The notes under the pieces were generated by a model. It was given only the letters and a program-made list of their open reading frames with translations, was not told the DNA's origin and did no database searches. Positions 1 through 10,403 of a stretch of DNA of 64,000 nucleotides are shown here, in pieces; position 1 is the stretch's first letter, and the number at the start of each line of letters is the position of its first letter. Source of the stretch: Planctomycetota bacterium (GTDB lineage Bacteria > Planctomycetota > J058 > J103); assembly GCA_026004615.1 (NCBI GenBank), contig BPJM01000011.1, forward strand, positions 1-64,000, in the 5' to 3' direction. Made by a program: the position numbers and the translations under genes.

Positions 1-27
1 TCCCGGCAGCTGAGGGGGAGCGCCCGC

Positions 28-831
28 TTGGCAGCGCCGTGTATCCATCCCCGCGCCGAGGTCCACCCCGAGGCCCGCCTCGCCGAGGACGTCGTCGTCG
101 GCCCCGGGGCGGTGATCGAGCCCGAGGTCGAGGTGGGTCCGGGCTGCCACATCATGGCCAACGCGGTGGTGCTCCGGGGCACGCGGCTGGGGGCGAACTG
201 CCGCGTTTTTCCGACCGCCGTGCTCGGCGGGCCGCCCCAGGACGCGAAGTACGCCGGCGAGCCGAGCACGGTGGAGATCGGCGAGGGTTCGGTGATCCGC
301 GAGGGAGCCACCGTGCACCGCGCCACCGGCGAGGGCCAGCGCACGGTGCTCGGTCCGGGTTGCGTGCTGATGGCGCAGGCGCACGTCGGGCACAACTCGA
401 CCGTGGGGGCGCGGGTCGTGCTCGCCAACGGAGCCCTGGTGGCGGGCCACGTGGAGATCGGCGAGGGGGCGTTTCTGTCGGGCAACGCCTGCGTGCACCA
501 GTACTGCCGGATCGGACGGCTGGCCATGATGGGCGGCAACAGCGCCATCTCGCTCGATCTGCCGCCGTTTCTGCTCGCCACCAGCACCCGCGGCAATGCG
601 GTGGGCGGCCTCAACACCGTGGGCCTGCGGCGCGCCGGCGTCTCCTCGCAGGCGCGCCAGGCCCTCAAGGAGGCGTTCCGGCTGCTCTACCGGCAGCGCG
701 ACCGGACCATCCCGGAGGTACTCGATGAGCTCGCTGCTTCGAGCTGTGCGGAGGTGCGCGAGCTGGCCGCGTTCTGCCGCGCGAGCCGCCGCGGGGTCAT
801 CCGCCGCTTTTTGGCTCCGGACGGCCCGTGA
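28..831 (+). CDS. lpxA: acyl-[ACP]--UDP-N-acetylglucosamine O-acyltransferase LpxA
   Basis: Cytoplasmic first step of lipid A synthesis: transfers a 3-hydroxyacyl chain from ACP to the 3-OH of UDP-GlcNAc. The 267-residue length is normal for the family. Residues 1-190 are hexapeptide repeats (left-handed beta helix) with the LpxA-specific order AQAHVGHNSTVG, where His122 aligns with the catalytic base, followed by AGHVEIG and the conserved VHQYCRIG. The C-terminal helical domain has GLRRAG and RGVIRRF. The start is TTG, chosen because GAGGGGG lies just upstream at 13-19. A TGA at 11-13 may close a preceding gene cut off by the window edge. The gene shows that the cell makes LPS. Identification is firm; the TTG start is less certain. 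Confidence 0.95.
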   Translation: MAAPCIHPRAEVHPEARLAEDVVVGPGAVIEPEVEVGPGCHIMANAVVLRGTRLGANCRVFPTAVLGGPPQDAKYAGEPSTVEIGEGSVIREGATVHRATGEGQRTVLGPGCVLMAQAHVGHNSTVGARVVLANGALVAGHVEIGEGAFLSGNACVHQYCRIGRLAMMGGNSAISLDLPPFLLATSTRGNAVGGLNTVGLRRAGVSSQARQALKEAFRLLYRQRDRTIPEVLDELAASSCAEVRELAAFCRASRRGVIRRFLAPDGP

Positions 832-870
832 GCGCGGCCGGCGGCGCGAGTCCAACCGCGGTGGACCGGT

Positions 871-899
871 TTGACAGCCATCGCGCCCGCTGCTATACT
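871..899 (+). promoter_or_regulatory. sigma70-type promoter of the nuo operon
   Basis: TTGACA (871-876), a 17-base spacer and TATACT (894-899) form an almost perfect housekeeping promoter in the gap between lpxA and nuoA. It lies 77 bases ahead of the nuoA start. No other promoter of this quality was seen inside the 14.5 kb operon. Confidence 0.75.
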
Positions 900-975
900 T
901 TGTTCCAGTTTTCACAAAGTCGCTGTAACCGATTTCACGGCAAGGTGTTGTTGTAGGCACCACCCGGAGGCGGCC

Positions 976-1353
976 GTGCCGGAGAGCTACCTGCACCTGC
1001 TGGTGTACGCGGCGCTGCTCGTGCTCGTCGGGGCCGGGCTGCTCGGGCTGACGGTGCTGCTGCCGCGCCTGCTCGGAGCGCAGAAGCGGCCCACGCCCAC
1101 CAAGCTCGAGCCCTACGAGTGCGGGATCCCCTCGCCGGTCGAGGAGGGGGCGCGCGGGCGGTTCTCGGTCCGCTTCTACCTGATCGCGATCCTGTTCATC
1201 CTCTTCGACGTCGAGACGGTGTTCCTCATCCCGTGGGCGGCACAGTACAGGCTTCTCGGGGCGGCCGCCTTCATCGAGGTGCTGGTCTTCATCGGCGTGC
1301 TCGCCCTGGCGCTGGTCTACGTCTGGAGGCGGGGAGCGCTCGAATGGGAGTAG
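976..1353 (+). CDS. nuoA: NADH-quinone oxidoreductase subunit A
   Basis: Small membrane subunit of complex I, 125 residues with three predicted membrane helices. Family motifs are visible: [11 protein letters not shown] in the first loop, [18 protein letters not shown] around helix 2 (with the acidic pair) and PWA after it. The GTG start at 976 is preceded by CGGAGG (965-970); an in-frame GTG is preferred over a longer upstream reading because the family has about 120-140 residues. First gene of the nuo operon; its stop overlaps the start of nuoB by ten bases. Confidence 0.95.
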   Translation: MPESYLHLLVYAALLVLVGAGLLGLTVLLPRLLGAQKRPTPTKLEPYECGIPSPVEEGARGRFSVRFYLIAILFILFDVETVFLIPWAAQYRLLGAAAFIEVLVFIGVLALALVYVWRRGALEWE

Positions 1354-1835
1354 ACATCGGCCGGCAGCTCCGCCAGCAGGGCTACATCCTGGGCACGGTG
1401 AAGGGCCTGCTCGAGCGCATGGTCAAGCTCGGGCGCAAGAACAGCCTCTGGCCCTATGTGTTCGGGACCGCGTGCTGCTCCATCGAGATGATGAGCGTGC
1501 TCAGCTCCCGCTACGATCTGGCGCGCTTCGGGGCCGAGGTCATCCGGTTCTCGCCGCGGCAGGCCGACCTCATGATCGTCGGCGGGCGGGTGACGCTCAA
1601 GATGATGCCGGTGCTGCAGCGCATCTGGCTCCAGATGGCCGAGCCCAAGTGGTGCATCTCGATGGGAGCCTGCGCCTCGTGCGGAGGCGTGTTCGACACC
1701 TACACCATGATCCAGGGGGTCGACAAGTTCATCCCGGTCGACGTCTACGTACCCGGCTGCCCGCCGCGGCCGGAGAACATGGTGGACGCGCTGCTGCAGA
1801 TCCAGAAGAAGATCGACGCCCAGAAACTGCTCTGA
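1344..1835 (+). CDS. nuoB: NADH-quinone oxidoreductase subunit B
   Basis: Peripheral-arm subunit carrying the terminal iron-sulfur cluster N2 that reduces quinone. It has 163 residues. The four N2 ligands are visible: the tandem Cys44-Cys45 in [10 protein letters not shown], Cys110 in [10 protein letters not shown] and Cys139 in [12 protein letters not shown] 1344 lies inside the end of nuoA, so the two are probably translationally coupled. Confidence 0.96.
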   Translation: MGVDIGRQLRQQGYILGTVKGLLERMVKLGRKNSLWPYVFGTACCSIEMMSVLSSRYDLARFGAEVIRFSPRQADLMIVGGRVTLKMMPVLQRIWLQMAEPKWCISMGACASCGGVFDTYTMIQGVDKFIPVDVYVPGCPPRPENMVDALLQIQKKIDAQKLL

Positions 1836-1961
1836 GGGGGAGCGGTGCGGAGCGGGCCAGGGCGCCGGCGCAGCCGCCGCCCGCTGCTGGTCCGCGACGA
1901 GGGGCCGAGCAGCTCGACGGGGGTGGAGCTTCCAGAGGAGCAGGCAGGCGAGGAGCGGGCG

Positions 1962-2549
1962 ATGAGCGTGCACCGCAACGAGGCGAGCACTGCCGGGCAG
2001 GCGCCGCGCACGCCGGCCGAGCAGCGCTGGCTGGAGGCCGAGCATCAGGTGCTGGCACGGCTCGAACGCCGCTTTCCCCAGGACGTGGTGCTCGGCTCGC
2101 GGGTGGTGACCCGCAAGCTCTGGATCGACATCGCGCGCGAGGCATTGCTGGAGGTGCTGCGGTTCTTGCGGGACGACCCGGAGCTGCGCTTCGAGATGCT
2201 CATCGAGCTGACCTGCGCGGACTTCCTCAAGTATCCCGGCCACCAGGGACCGCGGTTCGCGCTGTTGTACATCCTCTACTCGTTCCGCTGCGACGCTTAC
2301 GTGCGACTCAAGGTCTGGCTGGAGGAGGACGATCCCCGCGCCCCGAGCGCCACCGCCGTCTTCGCCGGCGCCGAGTGGCCCGAGCGCGAGGTCTACGATC
2401 TGTACGGGATCGTGTTCGAGGGCCACCCGGATCTCCGCCGCCTGCTCATGCCGGATGACTTCACCGGCCATCCGCTCCGCAAGGACTACCCTCTGCGAGG
2501 GCGGGGCGAGCGCGACTCGTTCCCCGTGTTGACGCGGGAGGAGAGCTGA
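1962..2549 (+). CDS. nuoC: NADH-quinone oxidoreductase subunit C
   Basis: 30-kDa-type peripheral subunit of complex I, 195 residues from ATG 1962 (AGGAG at 1951-1955). The frame stays open back to 1845, but the added 39 residues are low-complexity and unlike the family. The C-terminal signature is clear: [14 protein letters not shown] followed by [10 protein letters not shown]. It is separate from nuoD, unlike the fused NuoCD of enterobacteria. The stop lies two bases before the nuoD GTG. Confidence 0.94.
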   Translation: MSVHRNEASTAGQAPRTPAEQRWLEAEHQVLARLERRFPQDVVLGSRVVTRKLWIDIAREALLEVLRFLRDDPELRFEMLIELTCADFLKYPGHQGPRFALLYILYSFRCDAYVRLKVWLEEDDPRAPSATAVFAGAEWPEREVYDLYGIVFEGHPDLRRLLMPDDFTGHPLRKDYPLRGRGERDSFPVLTREES

Positions 2550-2551
2550 CC

Positions 2552-3802
2552 GTGCCCGAGATCGACGAGCTGCGCCGCAAGGTCGGGCTGCACGCCGCCG
2601 AGCTGCTCGAGCTGCCGGATGAGGAGGGGGTGTCGGCCCGGCACATGGTGATGAACTTCGGGCCGCAGCACCCTGCCACCCATGGCACCCTCCGCCTGAT
2701 CCTGGAGCTGGACGGCGAGCGGATCGTGCGCTGCGTGCCGGAGTGCGGCTACCTGCACACCGGCTTCGAGAAGCTCGGCGAGTATCGCACCTGGAACCAG
2801 TTCGTGCCTTTGAGCGACCGCACCCAGTACCTCTCGGCGATGAACAACAACATCGCGTACTGCATCGCGGTCGAGGACCTGCTCGGGCTGGAGGTGCCGC
2901 CGCGCGGGCGGGCGGTACGGATCATCATGGCCGAGCTCGGCCGGATCGCCGACCACATCCTGTGCGTGGGGCTGCAGGGCATGGATCTCGGTGCCTTCAC
3001 CGCCATGCTCTGGTCGTTCATCGAGCGCGAGCGCGCCTACGACATCTTCGACGTCTGCTCGGGCGGTCGCCTGACGGTGAGCTATGGCCGCGTCGGCGGG
3101 GTCGCCTTCGACGTGCCGATCGACTTCGAGGCGCGGGTCAAGGTCTTCATCGAGAAGGTCGAGGAGACGGTGGCCGACATCGAGGGGCTGCTGAGCCGCA
3201 ACCGCATCTGGTGCGACCGGACGGTGGGCATCGGCGTGCTGAGCCGCGAGGACGCGCTCGCCTGCGGCTGCACCGGGCCGGTCCTGCGCGCCTCGGGCGT
3301 ACCCTACGACGTGCGGCGGGTGCGGCCCTACCTGGGCTACGAGGAGCTGGACTTCGAGGTTCCCACCTTCACCGACGGCGACGTCTACGCGCGCTACCTG
3401 CAGCGGCTGGCGGAGATCAAGGAATCCATCAAGATCATCCGCCAGCTCATCGACAACCTGCCGCCCGGGCCGGTCAACGCGCTGGGCAAGCACGTGCTGC
3501 CCGGCAAGGACCTCACCTACTCGAGCATGGAGGAGCTCATCCACCACTTCGAGCTGGTGATGCCCGGCTACGGCGTGCGGCCGCCGGCGGGCGAGACCTA
3601 CTGTGCCAACGAGGTGCCGACCGGCGAGCAGGGCTACTACCTGATCAGCGACGGCAGCGGGATCCCGTACCGGGTGCGGATCCGGCCGCCGAGCTTCTAC
3701 CACTTCGCGGCGCTGCCGAAGATGCTGCAAGGCGCCATGATCGCGGACGTGGTCGCGGTGCTCTCCAGCCTCCATGTCATCGCCGGCGAACTGGATCGCT
3801 GA
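2552..3802 (+). CDS. nuoD: NADH-quinone oxidoreductase subunit D
   Basis: 49-kDa-type subunit that, with NuoB, forms the quinone-binding site. It has 416 residues from GTG 2552. Visible motifs are FGPQHPATHGTLRL near residue 36, ECGYLHTGFEKL, and RIRPPSFYHFAAL before the C-terminal DVVAVLSSLHVIAGELDR. It belongs to the nickel-hydrogenase large-subunit fold but lacks the nickel cysteines, as expected for NuoD. Confidence 0.96.
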   Translation: MPEIDELRRKVGLHAAELLELPDEEGVSARHMVMNFGPQHPATHGTLRLILELDGERIVRCVPECGYLHTGFEKLGEYRTWNQFVPLSDRTQYLSAMNNNIAYCIAVEDLLGLEVPPRGRAVRIIMAELGRIADHILCVGLQGMDLGAFTAMLWSFIERERAYDIFDVCSGGRLTVSYGRVGGVAFDVPIDFEARVKVFIEKVEETVADIEGLLSRNRIWCDRTVGIGVLSREDALACGCTGPVLRASGVPYDVRRVRPYLGYEELDFEVPTFTDGDVYARYLQRLAEIKESIKIIRQLIDNLPPGPVNALGKHVLPGKDLTYSSMEELIHHFELVMPGYGVRPPAGETYCANEVPTGEQGYYLISDGSGIPYRVRIRPPSFYHFAALPKMLQGAMIADVVAVLSSLHVIAGELDR

Positions 3803-3825
3803 ATCCCCAGCTGCGAGCAGGACCC

Positions 3826-4332
3826 ATGAGCGCGACCGAGCGAAGCGAGCGAATCGAGCTGAGCGAAGAGGGCCAGCGCCAGTTCGCATGGCTGCTGGGC
3901 CGCTACCCGCAGCGGCGGGCGGTGTTGCTGCCGCTGCTGCGCATCATCGAGCGGGAACGCGGGCGCATCGACCAGGCCGGGATCGAACTGGCCGCCGAGC
4001 TGATCGGCATCAGCCCCGCCGAGGTGCTGAGCGTCGTCACGTTCTACACCCACTTCAAGTGCGACCTGCCCGGCCGGCGGGATGGCCGCTACGTGATCTG
4101 GGTCTGCAACACCCTGCCGTGCGCGCTGCGCGGCGCGCGGCAACTGACGCAGGCGCTGGAGCAGAAGCTCGGCATCGCCGCCGGCGGCGTCACCCCCGAC
4201 GGCCGCTTCAGCCTGCGCAAGACCGAGTGTCTCGCCTCGTGCGACACCGCGCCCTGCATGCAGATCGACGACCGGCACTACGACCGGGTGACGGCGGAGC
4301 AACTCGACGAGATCCTGGCGGAATGGGAGTAG
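3826..4332 (+). CDS. nuoE: NADH-quinone oxidoreductase subunit E
   Basis: Thioredoxin-fold 24-kDa-type subunit of the NADH-dehydrogenase module, 168 residues. It carries cluster N1a with the usual ligand pattern C-x4-C (CNTLPC) and C-x3-C (CLASC). ATG 3826 follows GAGCAGGA. The stop is seven bases before nuoF, with which it forms the electron-input module. Confidence 0.95.
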   Translation: MSATERSERIELSEEGQRQFAWLLGRYPQRRAVLLPLLRIIERERGRIDQAGIELAAELIGISPAEVLSVVTFYTHFKCDLPGRRDGRYVIWVCNTLPCALRGARQLTQALEQKLGIAAGGVTPDGRFSLRKTECLASCDTAPCMQIDDRHYDRVTAEQLDEILAEWE

Positions 4333-4339
4333 CCCCGCA

Positions 4340-5690
<1,351 letters not shown>

Positions 5691-5691
5691 T

Positions 5692-7449
5692 ATGGACAAG
5701 GTCCGGTTCAGGATCGACGGGATCGAGATCGAGGCGCCGCCCGGCACCATGGTGCTGGAGGCGGCGCTCGACCACGGGATCTTCGTGCCGCACTACTGCT
5801 TCCACCGCGCGCTGTCGGTCGCGGGCAACTGCCGCATGTGCATGGTCGAGGTCCGTCTGCCCGGTCGCGATGGCAAGCTCGAGCCCGCCCGCAAGCCCTC
5901 CATCGCCTGCGCGACCGAGGTCGCCGAGGGGATGGAGGTGCTGACCACGACCCCGCTCGTCACCGAGGCGCGCAAGGGGGTCCTCGAGTTCCTGCTCATC
6001 AACCACCCGCTCGACTGTCCGGTCTGCGACCAGGCCGGCGAGTGCGACCTGCAGGACTTCTCCTACGAGTTCGGCGAGGCCTTCTCGCGCTTCCGCGAGG
6101 ACAAGCTCATCAAGCACACCAAGGACTTCGGGCCCGAGGTCCGCTTTTACGGTAACCGCTGCATCAACTGCACGCGCTGCGTGCGCTTCACCCAGGAGAT
6201 CGCCGGCAGCTGCGACCTGGTCCAGGTCCAGCGCGGCGGCCACAACGTGATCGATCTGGCGCCCGGCCGGGTCTTCGACCACCCGCTCAGCGGCAACGTG
6301 GTCGACATCTGCCCGGTGGGGGCGCTCGTCTCCCGGGACATGTTGCACCGGGTGCGGGTCTGGCATCTCGAGCGTACCCCCAGCATCTGCCCGCACTGTG
6401 CGACCGGGTGCAACATCGAGATCCACACCCAGGACGAGGTGGTGCACCGGCTCAAGCCGCGCCACAACCCGGAGGTGAACGGCTACTGGATGTGTGACTT
6501 CGGCCGGCTGGGCTACAAGCACATCCACGCTCCGCAGCGGCTGCTCGAGCACCGCTGGCAGCCCCGCGATCGGGCGGAGGGCGGCCGGCTCGGCTTCCAG
6601 TCGGTGATCGAGCTGGTGGCCGAGGCGATCCGTACCGCGGGGCCCGAGGGGACGTGGGCGCTGGCGAGCGCCTGGCTGACCAACGAGGAGCTGTGGTTGT
6701 TCCGGCGGCTGTTCGGCACCGAGCAGGTGGCCCTGATCGCCCGCCCGCCGTGGCAGGAGCGCCGCTTCTATCCCGTGTGGGGCGACAGCGAGCGCAACCC
6801 CTCGCTGCCGCGCCAGCGCGAGCGGGGGCGCCTGCTGGAGGATGGCGCCACCTTCATGATCGCGGCCGACCGCAATCCCAACCGCACCGGGGCGGAGCGC
6901 ATCCTGGGCGAGCAGGCGTGCGCGCCGGCGCGGCTGGATGCCTTCGTCAACGCTGCGCTCGCCGGCCAGGTCCGCTGCGCGGTGGTGCTGGCCAGCATGC
7001 CGGACTACCTCCCGCCCGAACCGCTGGCGCAGGCGCTGGCGGCGGTGCCGGAGACGGTGGTGGTGGATCTGGCCGACGGCCCGCTGGCCGGCGCCGCCAC
7101 CATCGTGATCGCCGGCGCGGCGTGGGCAGAGAAACGGGGCACCTTCACGAACGGCCGGGGCCGCACGCAGCGGCTGGAGATGGCGCGCCCCACCCCCGGC
7201 CAGGCGCGCACCGAACTGGAAGTCCTGCACGCGCTCGGCACGCAGCTGGGAAGGCCCATGGGGCCGTGCTCGCCCCGGCGGCTGTTCGGCGAACTGGTAG
7301 GCGAGGTGGCGGCCTTCGCCGGCCTCAGCTGGGAGGGCGTGCACCACCAGGCGCCCGAATGGTCGCCCCACATGGCGGCACAGCCTCGCCGGCTGCCGGT
7401 GCTCTCGCCGGCGGCTCTGGTGCGGCAGCGAGGCGGTGGCGCGGGCTGA
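5692..7449 (+). CDS. nuoG: NADH-quinone oxidoreductase subunit G
   Basis: Iron-sulfur subunit of the peripheral arm, 585 residues from ATG 5692. The N-terminal 2Fe-2S domain shows HYCFHRALSVAGNCRMC. It is followed by the His-Cys3 cluster (HPLDCPVCDQAGECDLQ), the 4Fe-4S set CINCTRC with DICPVGAL, and a further CPHCATGC...C set matching the extra N7 cluster found in only some lineages. The molybdopterin-oxidoreductase-like C-terminal part is short compared with E. coli NuoG (about 900 residues). It follows nuoF directly. Confidence 0.94.
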   Translation: MDKVRFRIDGIEIEAPPGTMVLEAALDHGIFVPHYCFHRALSVAGNCRMCMVEVRLPGRDGKLEPARKPSIACATEVAEGMEVLTTTPLVTEARKGVLEFLLINHPLDCPVCDQAGECDLQDFSYEFGEAFSRFREDKLIKHTKDFGPEVRFYGNRCINCTRCVRFTQEIAGSCDLVQVQRGGHNVIDLAPGRVFDHPLSGNVVDICPVGALVSRDMLHRVRVWHLERTPSICPHCATGCNIEIHTQDEVVHRLKPRHNPEVNGYWMCDFGRLGYKHIHAPQRLLEHRWQPRDRAEGGRLGFQSVIELVAEAIRTAGPEGTWALASAWLTNEELWLFRRLFGTEQVALIARPPWQERRFYPVWGDSERNPSLPRQRERGRLLEDGATFMIAADRNPNRTGAERILGEQACAPARLDAFVNAALAGQVRCAVVLASMPDYLPPEPLAQALAAVPETVVVDLADGPLAGAATIVIAGAAWAEKRGTFTNGRGRTQRLEMARPTPGQARTELEVLHALGTQLGRPMGPCSPRRLFGELVGEVAAFAGLSWEGVHHQAPEWSPHMAAQPRRLPVLSPAALVRQRGGGAG

Positions 7450-7504
7450 GCCGGTCGATCCGCCGGCGCAGCGCCGCCGGCAAGCGTAGGGCGGAGAGGC
7501 AACC

Positions 7505-8530
7505 GTGTCGATCTGGGCACTGTTGGTCATCGTCGGGATTCTGCTGATCGTGCTCCACATCCCCCCGGGCATGATCTGGGCCGAACGCAAGGTCGCTGCC
7601 CGCATCCAGGGCCGGTGGGGGCCGACCCGGGTGGGCCCGTTCGGCCTGCTGCAGCCGCTGGCGGACGCGGTGAAGCTGCTGACCAAGGAAGAGGTCATCC
7701 CGCGGGGGGCGGAGCGGCCGCTGTACTACATGGGGCCGCTGCTCGCCTTCGTGCCGGGGGCGCTGGCGCTGGCGGTCGTCCCCTTCGGGCACGACATGCG
7801 GGTCGGCGACACCGTGATCCAGCTGCAGATCGCCGACCTCCACGTGGGGGTGCTGTTCGTGCTCGCGCTGACCTCGCTCGCGGTCTACGGGCTCGCCTTC
7901 GGCGGCTGGTCCTCGGACTCCAAGTACCCGCTGCTCGGCGGGCTGCGCAGCTCCGCCCAGATGGTGAGCTACGAAGTCGCGCTCGGCCTGGCGGTGGTGG
8001 CGGTGATCATGAGCGCCGGTACGGTCAGCATCCGCGAGATGGTGCTGGCGCAGCAAGAGCTCCTGTTCGGCTTCCTGCCGGCGTGGAACGTCTTCTTCCA
8101 GCCCGTGGCGGCGCTGATCTTCCTCGTCGCCGCCTTCGCCGAGAACAACCGCCTGCCGTTCGACATGCCGGAGGCGGAAGCGGAACTGGTGGGCGGCTAT
8201 CACACCGAGTACTCCGGCATGAAGTTCGGCATGTTCTTTCTGGGCGAATACGTGGCGATGACCGTGATGTCGGCGGTCATGGTGAGCCTGTTCTTCGGCG
8301 GCTGGGGGCTGCCCGGCCTGACCGATCCGCACGACACCAGCGTCGGCAACGCGCTCGTGTCGGCCGCGGTGTTCCTGGTCAAGGTCGCCGCGCTGCTCTT
8401 CTTCTACATCTGGGTCCGCTGGACGCTGCCCCGCTTCCGTTACGACCAGCTCATGCGCCTGGGCTGGAAGGTGCTGATCCCCCTGGCGCTGGCCAACGTG
8501 GTGGTCACGGGACTGTTCGGGGTGCTGTGA
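7505..8530 (+). CDS. nuoH: NADH-quinone oxidoreductase subunit H
   Basis: Membrane subunit joining the peripheral and membrane arms and forming part of the quinone tunnel. It has 341 residues and about eight predicted membrane helices. Family motifs are ERKVAARIQGRWGPTRVGP near residue 25, SSAQMVSYEVALGL, and ENNRLPFDMPEAEAELVGGY with its conserved acidic residues. GTG 7505 is preceded by GGAGAGGC. Confidence 0.96.
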   Translation: MSIWALLVIVGILLIVLHIPPGMIWAERKVAARIQGRWGPTRVGPFGLLQPLADAVKLLTKEEVIPRGAERPLYYMGPLLAFVPGALALAVVPFGHDMRVGDTVIQLQIADLHVGVLFVLALTSLAVYGLAFGGWSSDSKYPLLGGLRSSAQMVSYEVALGLAVVAVIMSAGTVSIREMVLAQQELLFGFLPAWNVFFQPVAALIFLVAAFAENNRLPFDMPEAEAELVGGYHTEYSGMKFGMFFLGEYVAMTVMSAVMVSLFFGGWGLPGLTDPHDTSVGNALVSAAVFLVKVAALLFFYIWVRWTLPRFRYDQLMRLGWKVLIPLALANVVVTGLFGVL

Positions 8531-8579
8531 AGGAAGGCCACCGAAGGAGCCGTCTCGCGATGAGGGAAGGGGTGGAGCC

Positions 8580-9266
8580 GTGAAGGCACCGGAGCATCCG
8601 TCACCGGCAGGCCTGGTGGGGCCGGCGCAGACGTCCGCTGCCGCCGGCGCGGCCGCGTCCGGCGCCGCCGGGGAGCCGGCCGCGCACGGCGCCGCCGAGG
8701 GCGAGCCCGACGAGGAGCCGGAATCCGAGCCGCCGCCCGGCCGCTCCTGGGTGGAGCGGCTGTATCTGCGCGAGATCGCCTCCGGACTCGCGCGCACCTT
8801 CCGCCACCTGGTGCTGGAACGCCCGTTCACCACCGATTACCCGGACGAGCAGCTGCCGTACAACCCGCGAGCACGCGGCGAGCACATCCTCAAGGTGGAC
8901 GAGCAGGGGCGGGAGAAGTGCGTGGCGTGCCTGCTGTGCGAGGCCGCCTGCCCCTCCAAGTGCATCCGCATCGTCGTCGGCCCCTCGCCCTGGCCCGACC
9001 GGGAGCGCTACCCGGTCGAGTTCGAGATCGACATGCTGCGGTGCATCTACTGCGGGTACTGCGAGGACGCCTGTCCCTGCGACGCGATCGAGCTGACGCC
9101 GAAGCCGTACTCGGTCTACGACAACCGCGAGGCGTACATCTACGACAAGGAGAAGCTGAAGAACAACTACCCGCAGGACTGGCGGGAGCGGTTCTCCGGC
9201 GGCTACGGCAAGCTCACCGGGCCGCCGTACCGGGGCGAGGGAGGGGACCGCTCCCTGATCCGGTGA
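8580..9266 (+). CDS. nuoI: NADH-quinone oxidoreductase subunit I
   Basis: Ferredoxin-like subunit with clusters N6a and N6b, 228 residues. The two 4Fe-4S motifs are CVACLLCEAAC (114-124) and CIYCGYCEDAC (155-165), each followed by proline. The first 55 or so residues are an Ala/Pro/Glu-rich, probably disordered extension not usual in NuoI. GTG 8580 follows GGGTGGAG, but a later start inside the extension cannot be excluded, for example near SWVERLYLRE. Confidence 0.94.
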   Translation: MKAPEHPSPAGLVGPAQTSAAAGAAASGAAGEPAAHGAAEGEPDEEPESEPPPGRSWVERLYLREIASGLARTFRHLVLERPFTTDYPDEQLPYNPRARGEHILKVDEQGREKCVACLLCEAACPSKCIRIVVGPSPWPDRERYPVEFEIDMLRCIYCGYCEDACPCDAIELTPKPYSVYDNREAYIYDKEKLKNNYPQDWRERFSGGYGKLTGPPYRGEGGDRSLIR

Positions 9267-9292
9267 GGACTGGGCGCGCGCCCCCGTTTCTG

Positions 9293-9298
9293 TATAAT
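9293..9298 (+). promoter_or_regulatory. possible internal -10 element ahead of nuoJ
   Basis: A perfect TATAAT lies in the 79-base gap between nuoI and nuoJ, 48 bases before the nuoJ ATG. The -35 position (CTGGGC at 9270-9275) is a poor match. It may be a weak secondary start for the membrane-arm genes nuoJ-N, or chance. Confidence 0.3.
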
Positions 9299-9345
9299 CC
9301 GCGCCTTCGCGACCGGAGGTCGCACGCGGTCGGAGCGAGGTCGAG

Positions 9346-9987
9346 ATGGACGTCCTGTTCCTGGTGGCGGCGGCGAGCGCGGTGTTCTGTTCGCTGATGG
9401 TCGTCTCGCGCCGCAACCCGATCTACAGCGCGGCCTGGATGATGGGGGCGCTCGCCTCGGTGGCGGTGGTGTTCGCGCTCCTGCAGGCCACCTTCCTGGC
9501 GGTGATCCAGGTGCTGCTCTACGCCGGGGCGATCATGGTGCTGTTTCTGTTCGTGATCATGCTGCTCAATCCGACCCCAGCCGACCTGGCGCGCGAAGAC
9601 GTGCCCGCCGGCCAGCGCGTGCTGGCCACGGCACTGGCGGCGGTGCTGCTGGGAGTGCTGGGCTGGGTCTTTCTCGGCGGCGAGCCGGCGGCGGCCCCGC
9701 CGTTTGCCGACCGGCCGGCGCCGGTTGGCTTCGGCGACACCGCATATTTCGGAAGCACGATCTACGACGAGTATCTGGTGGCCTTCGAGCTGATCTCGCT
9801 CGTGATCCTGGCGGCGATCGCGGCGGTGGTGCTGGTGGGCAAGCGGCGCCTGCTCATCGGCGGGATCGAGGCGCGCGCCGAGCGCGAGCGCCAGCTCGCC
9901 CAGGCGCGCGCTCGCGCCGCCTCCGGGCCGGAGGGCCGCGGCGCCGAGCGGACCGCCGCCGAGGAGGAGCCGGTCCATGCTCATTAG
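9346..9987 (+). CDS. nuoJ: NADH-quinone oxidoreductase subunit J
   Basis: Membrane subunit of complex I, 213 residues with five predicted helices. The motifs SRRNPIYSAAWM and the pi-bulge-helix region LYAGAIMVLFLFVIMLLN are characteristic. After the last helix comes a charged, Arg/Ala-rich tail of about 40 residues. The start is ATG 9346 after GGAGCGAGG. The end overlaps nuoK by 11 bases. Confidence 0.94.
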   Translation: MDVLFLVAAASAVFCSLMVVSRRNPIYSAAWMMGALASVAVVFALLQATFLAVIQVLLYAGAIMVLFLFVIMLLNPTPADLAREDVPAGQRVLATALAAVLLGVLGWVFLGGEPAAAPPFADRPAPVGFGDTAYFGSTIYDEYLVAFELISLVILAAIAAVVLVGKRRLLIGGIEARAERERQLAQARARAASGPEGRGAERTAAEEEPVHAH

Positions 9988-10333
9988 CCTGCCGAGCGTG
10001 TTGTTGCTCTCCGCAGTGCTGTTCGCCATCGGCACCTGGGGGGTGCTGGCGCGCCACAACCTGATCGTGGTGCTGATGGCGGTGGAGCTCCAGCTCAACG
10101 CGGTCAACGTGGCGCTCGCCGGATTCTCGCGCCACTTCGCGGGCGGTGGCGCCGCGGGCGGACTGGAGGGCGGCGGCCCCACCCTGCTCCTCGCGAGCGG
10201 TGGTCAGGTGCTGGTGCTCGTGAGCATGGCGGTCGCCGCCTGCGAGGTCGCGGTCGGACTGGCGATCCTGATCGCGCTGTTCCGCTGGCGCCAGTCGGTC
10301 ATGAGCCCGGACATGGCGGAGCTGCGCGGCTAG
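9977..10333 (+). CDS. nuoK: NADH-quinone oxidoreductase subunit K
   Basis: Small proton-channel subunit, 118 residues with three membrane helices. The family pattern VLLMAVELQLNAVN carries the conserved membrane glutamate, and a second acidic position is in AVAACEVAVGLAIL. A glycine-rich insertion (residues 55-65) lies between helices 2 and 3. It overlaps nuoJ, with GAGGAGGAG as ribosome site inside the nuoJ end. Confidence 0.94.
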   Translation: MLISLPSVLLLSAVLFAIGTWGVLARHNLIVVLMAVELQLNAVNVALAGFSRHFAGGGAAGGLEGGGPTLLLASGGQVLVLVSMAVAACEVAVGLAILIALFRWRQSVMSPDMAELRG

Positions 10334-10403
10334 CCGGCGCCCCCGGCGGCCGCGTGCGGGGAGGGGGCCCGAACAAGGGCAGGGGGCAGGAGCGGAGCCT
10401 GGG

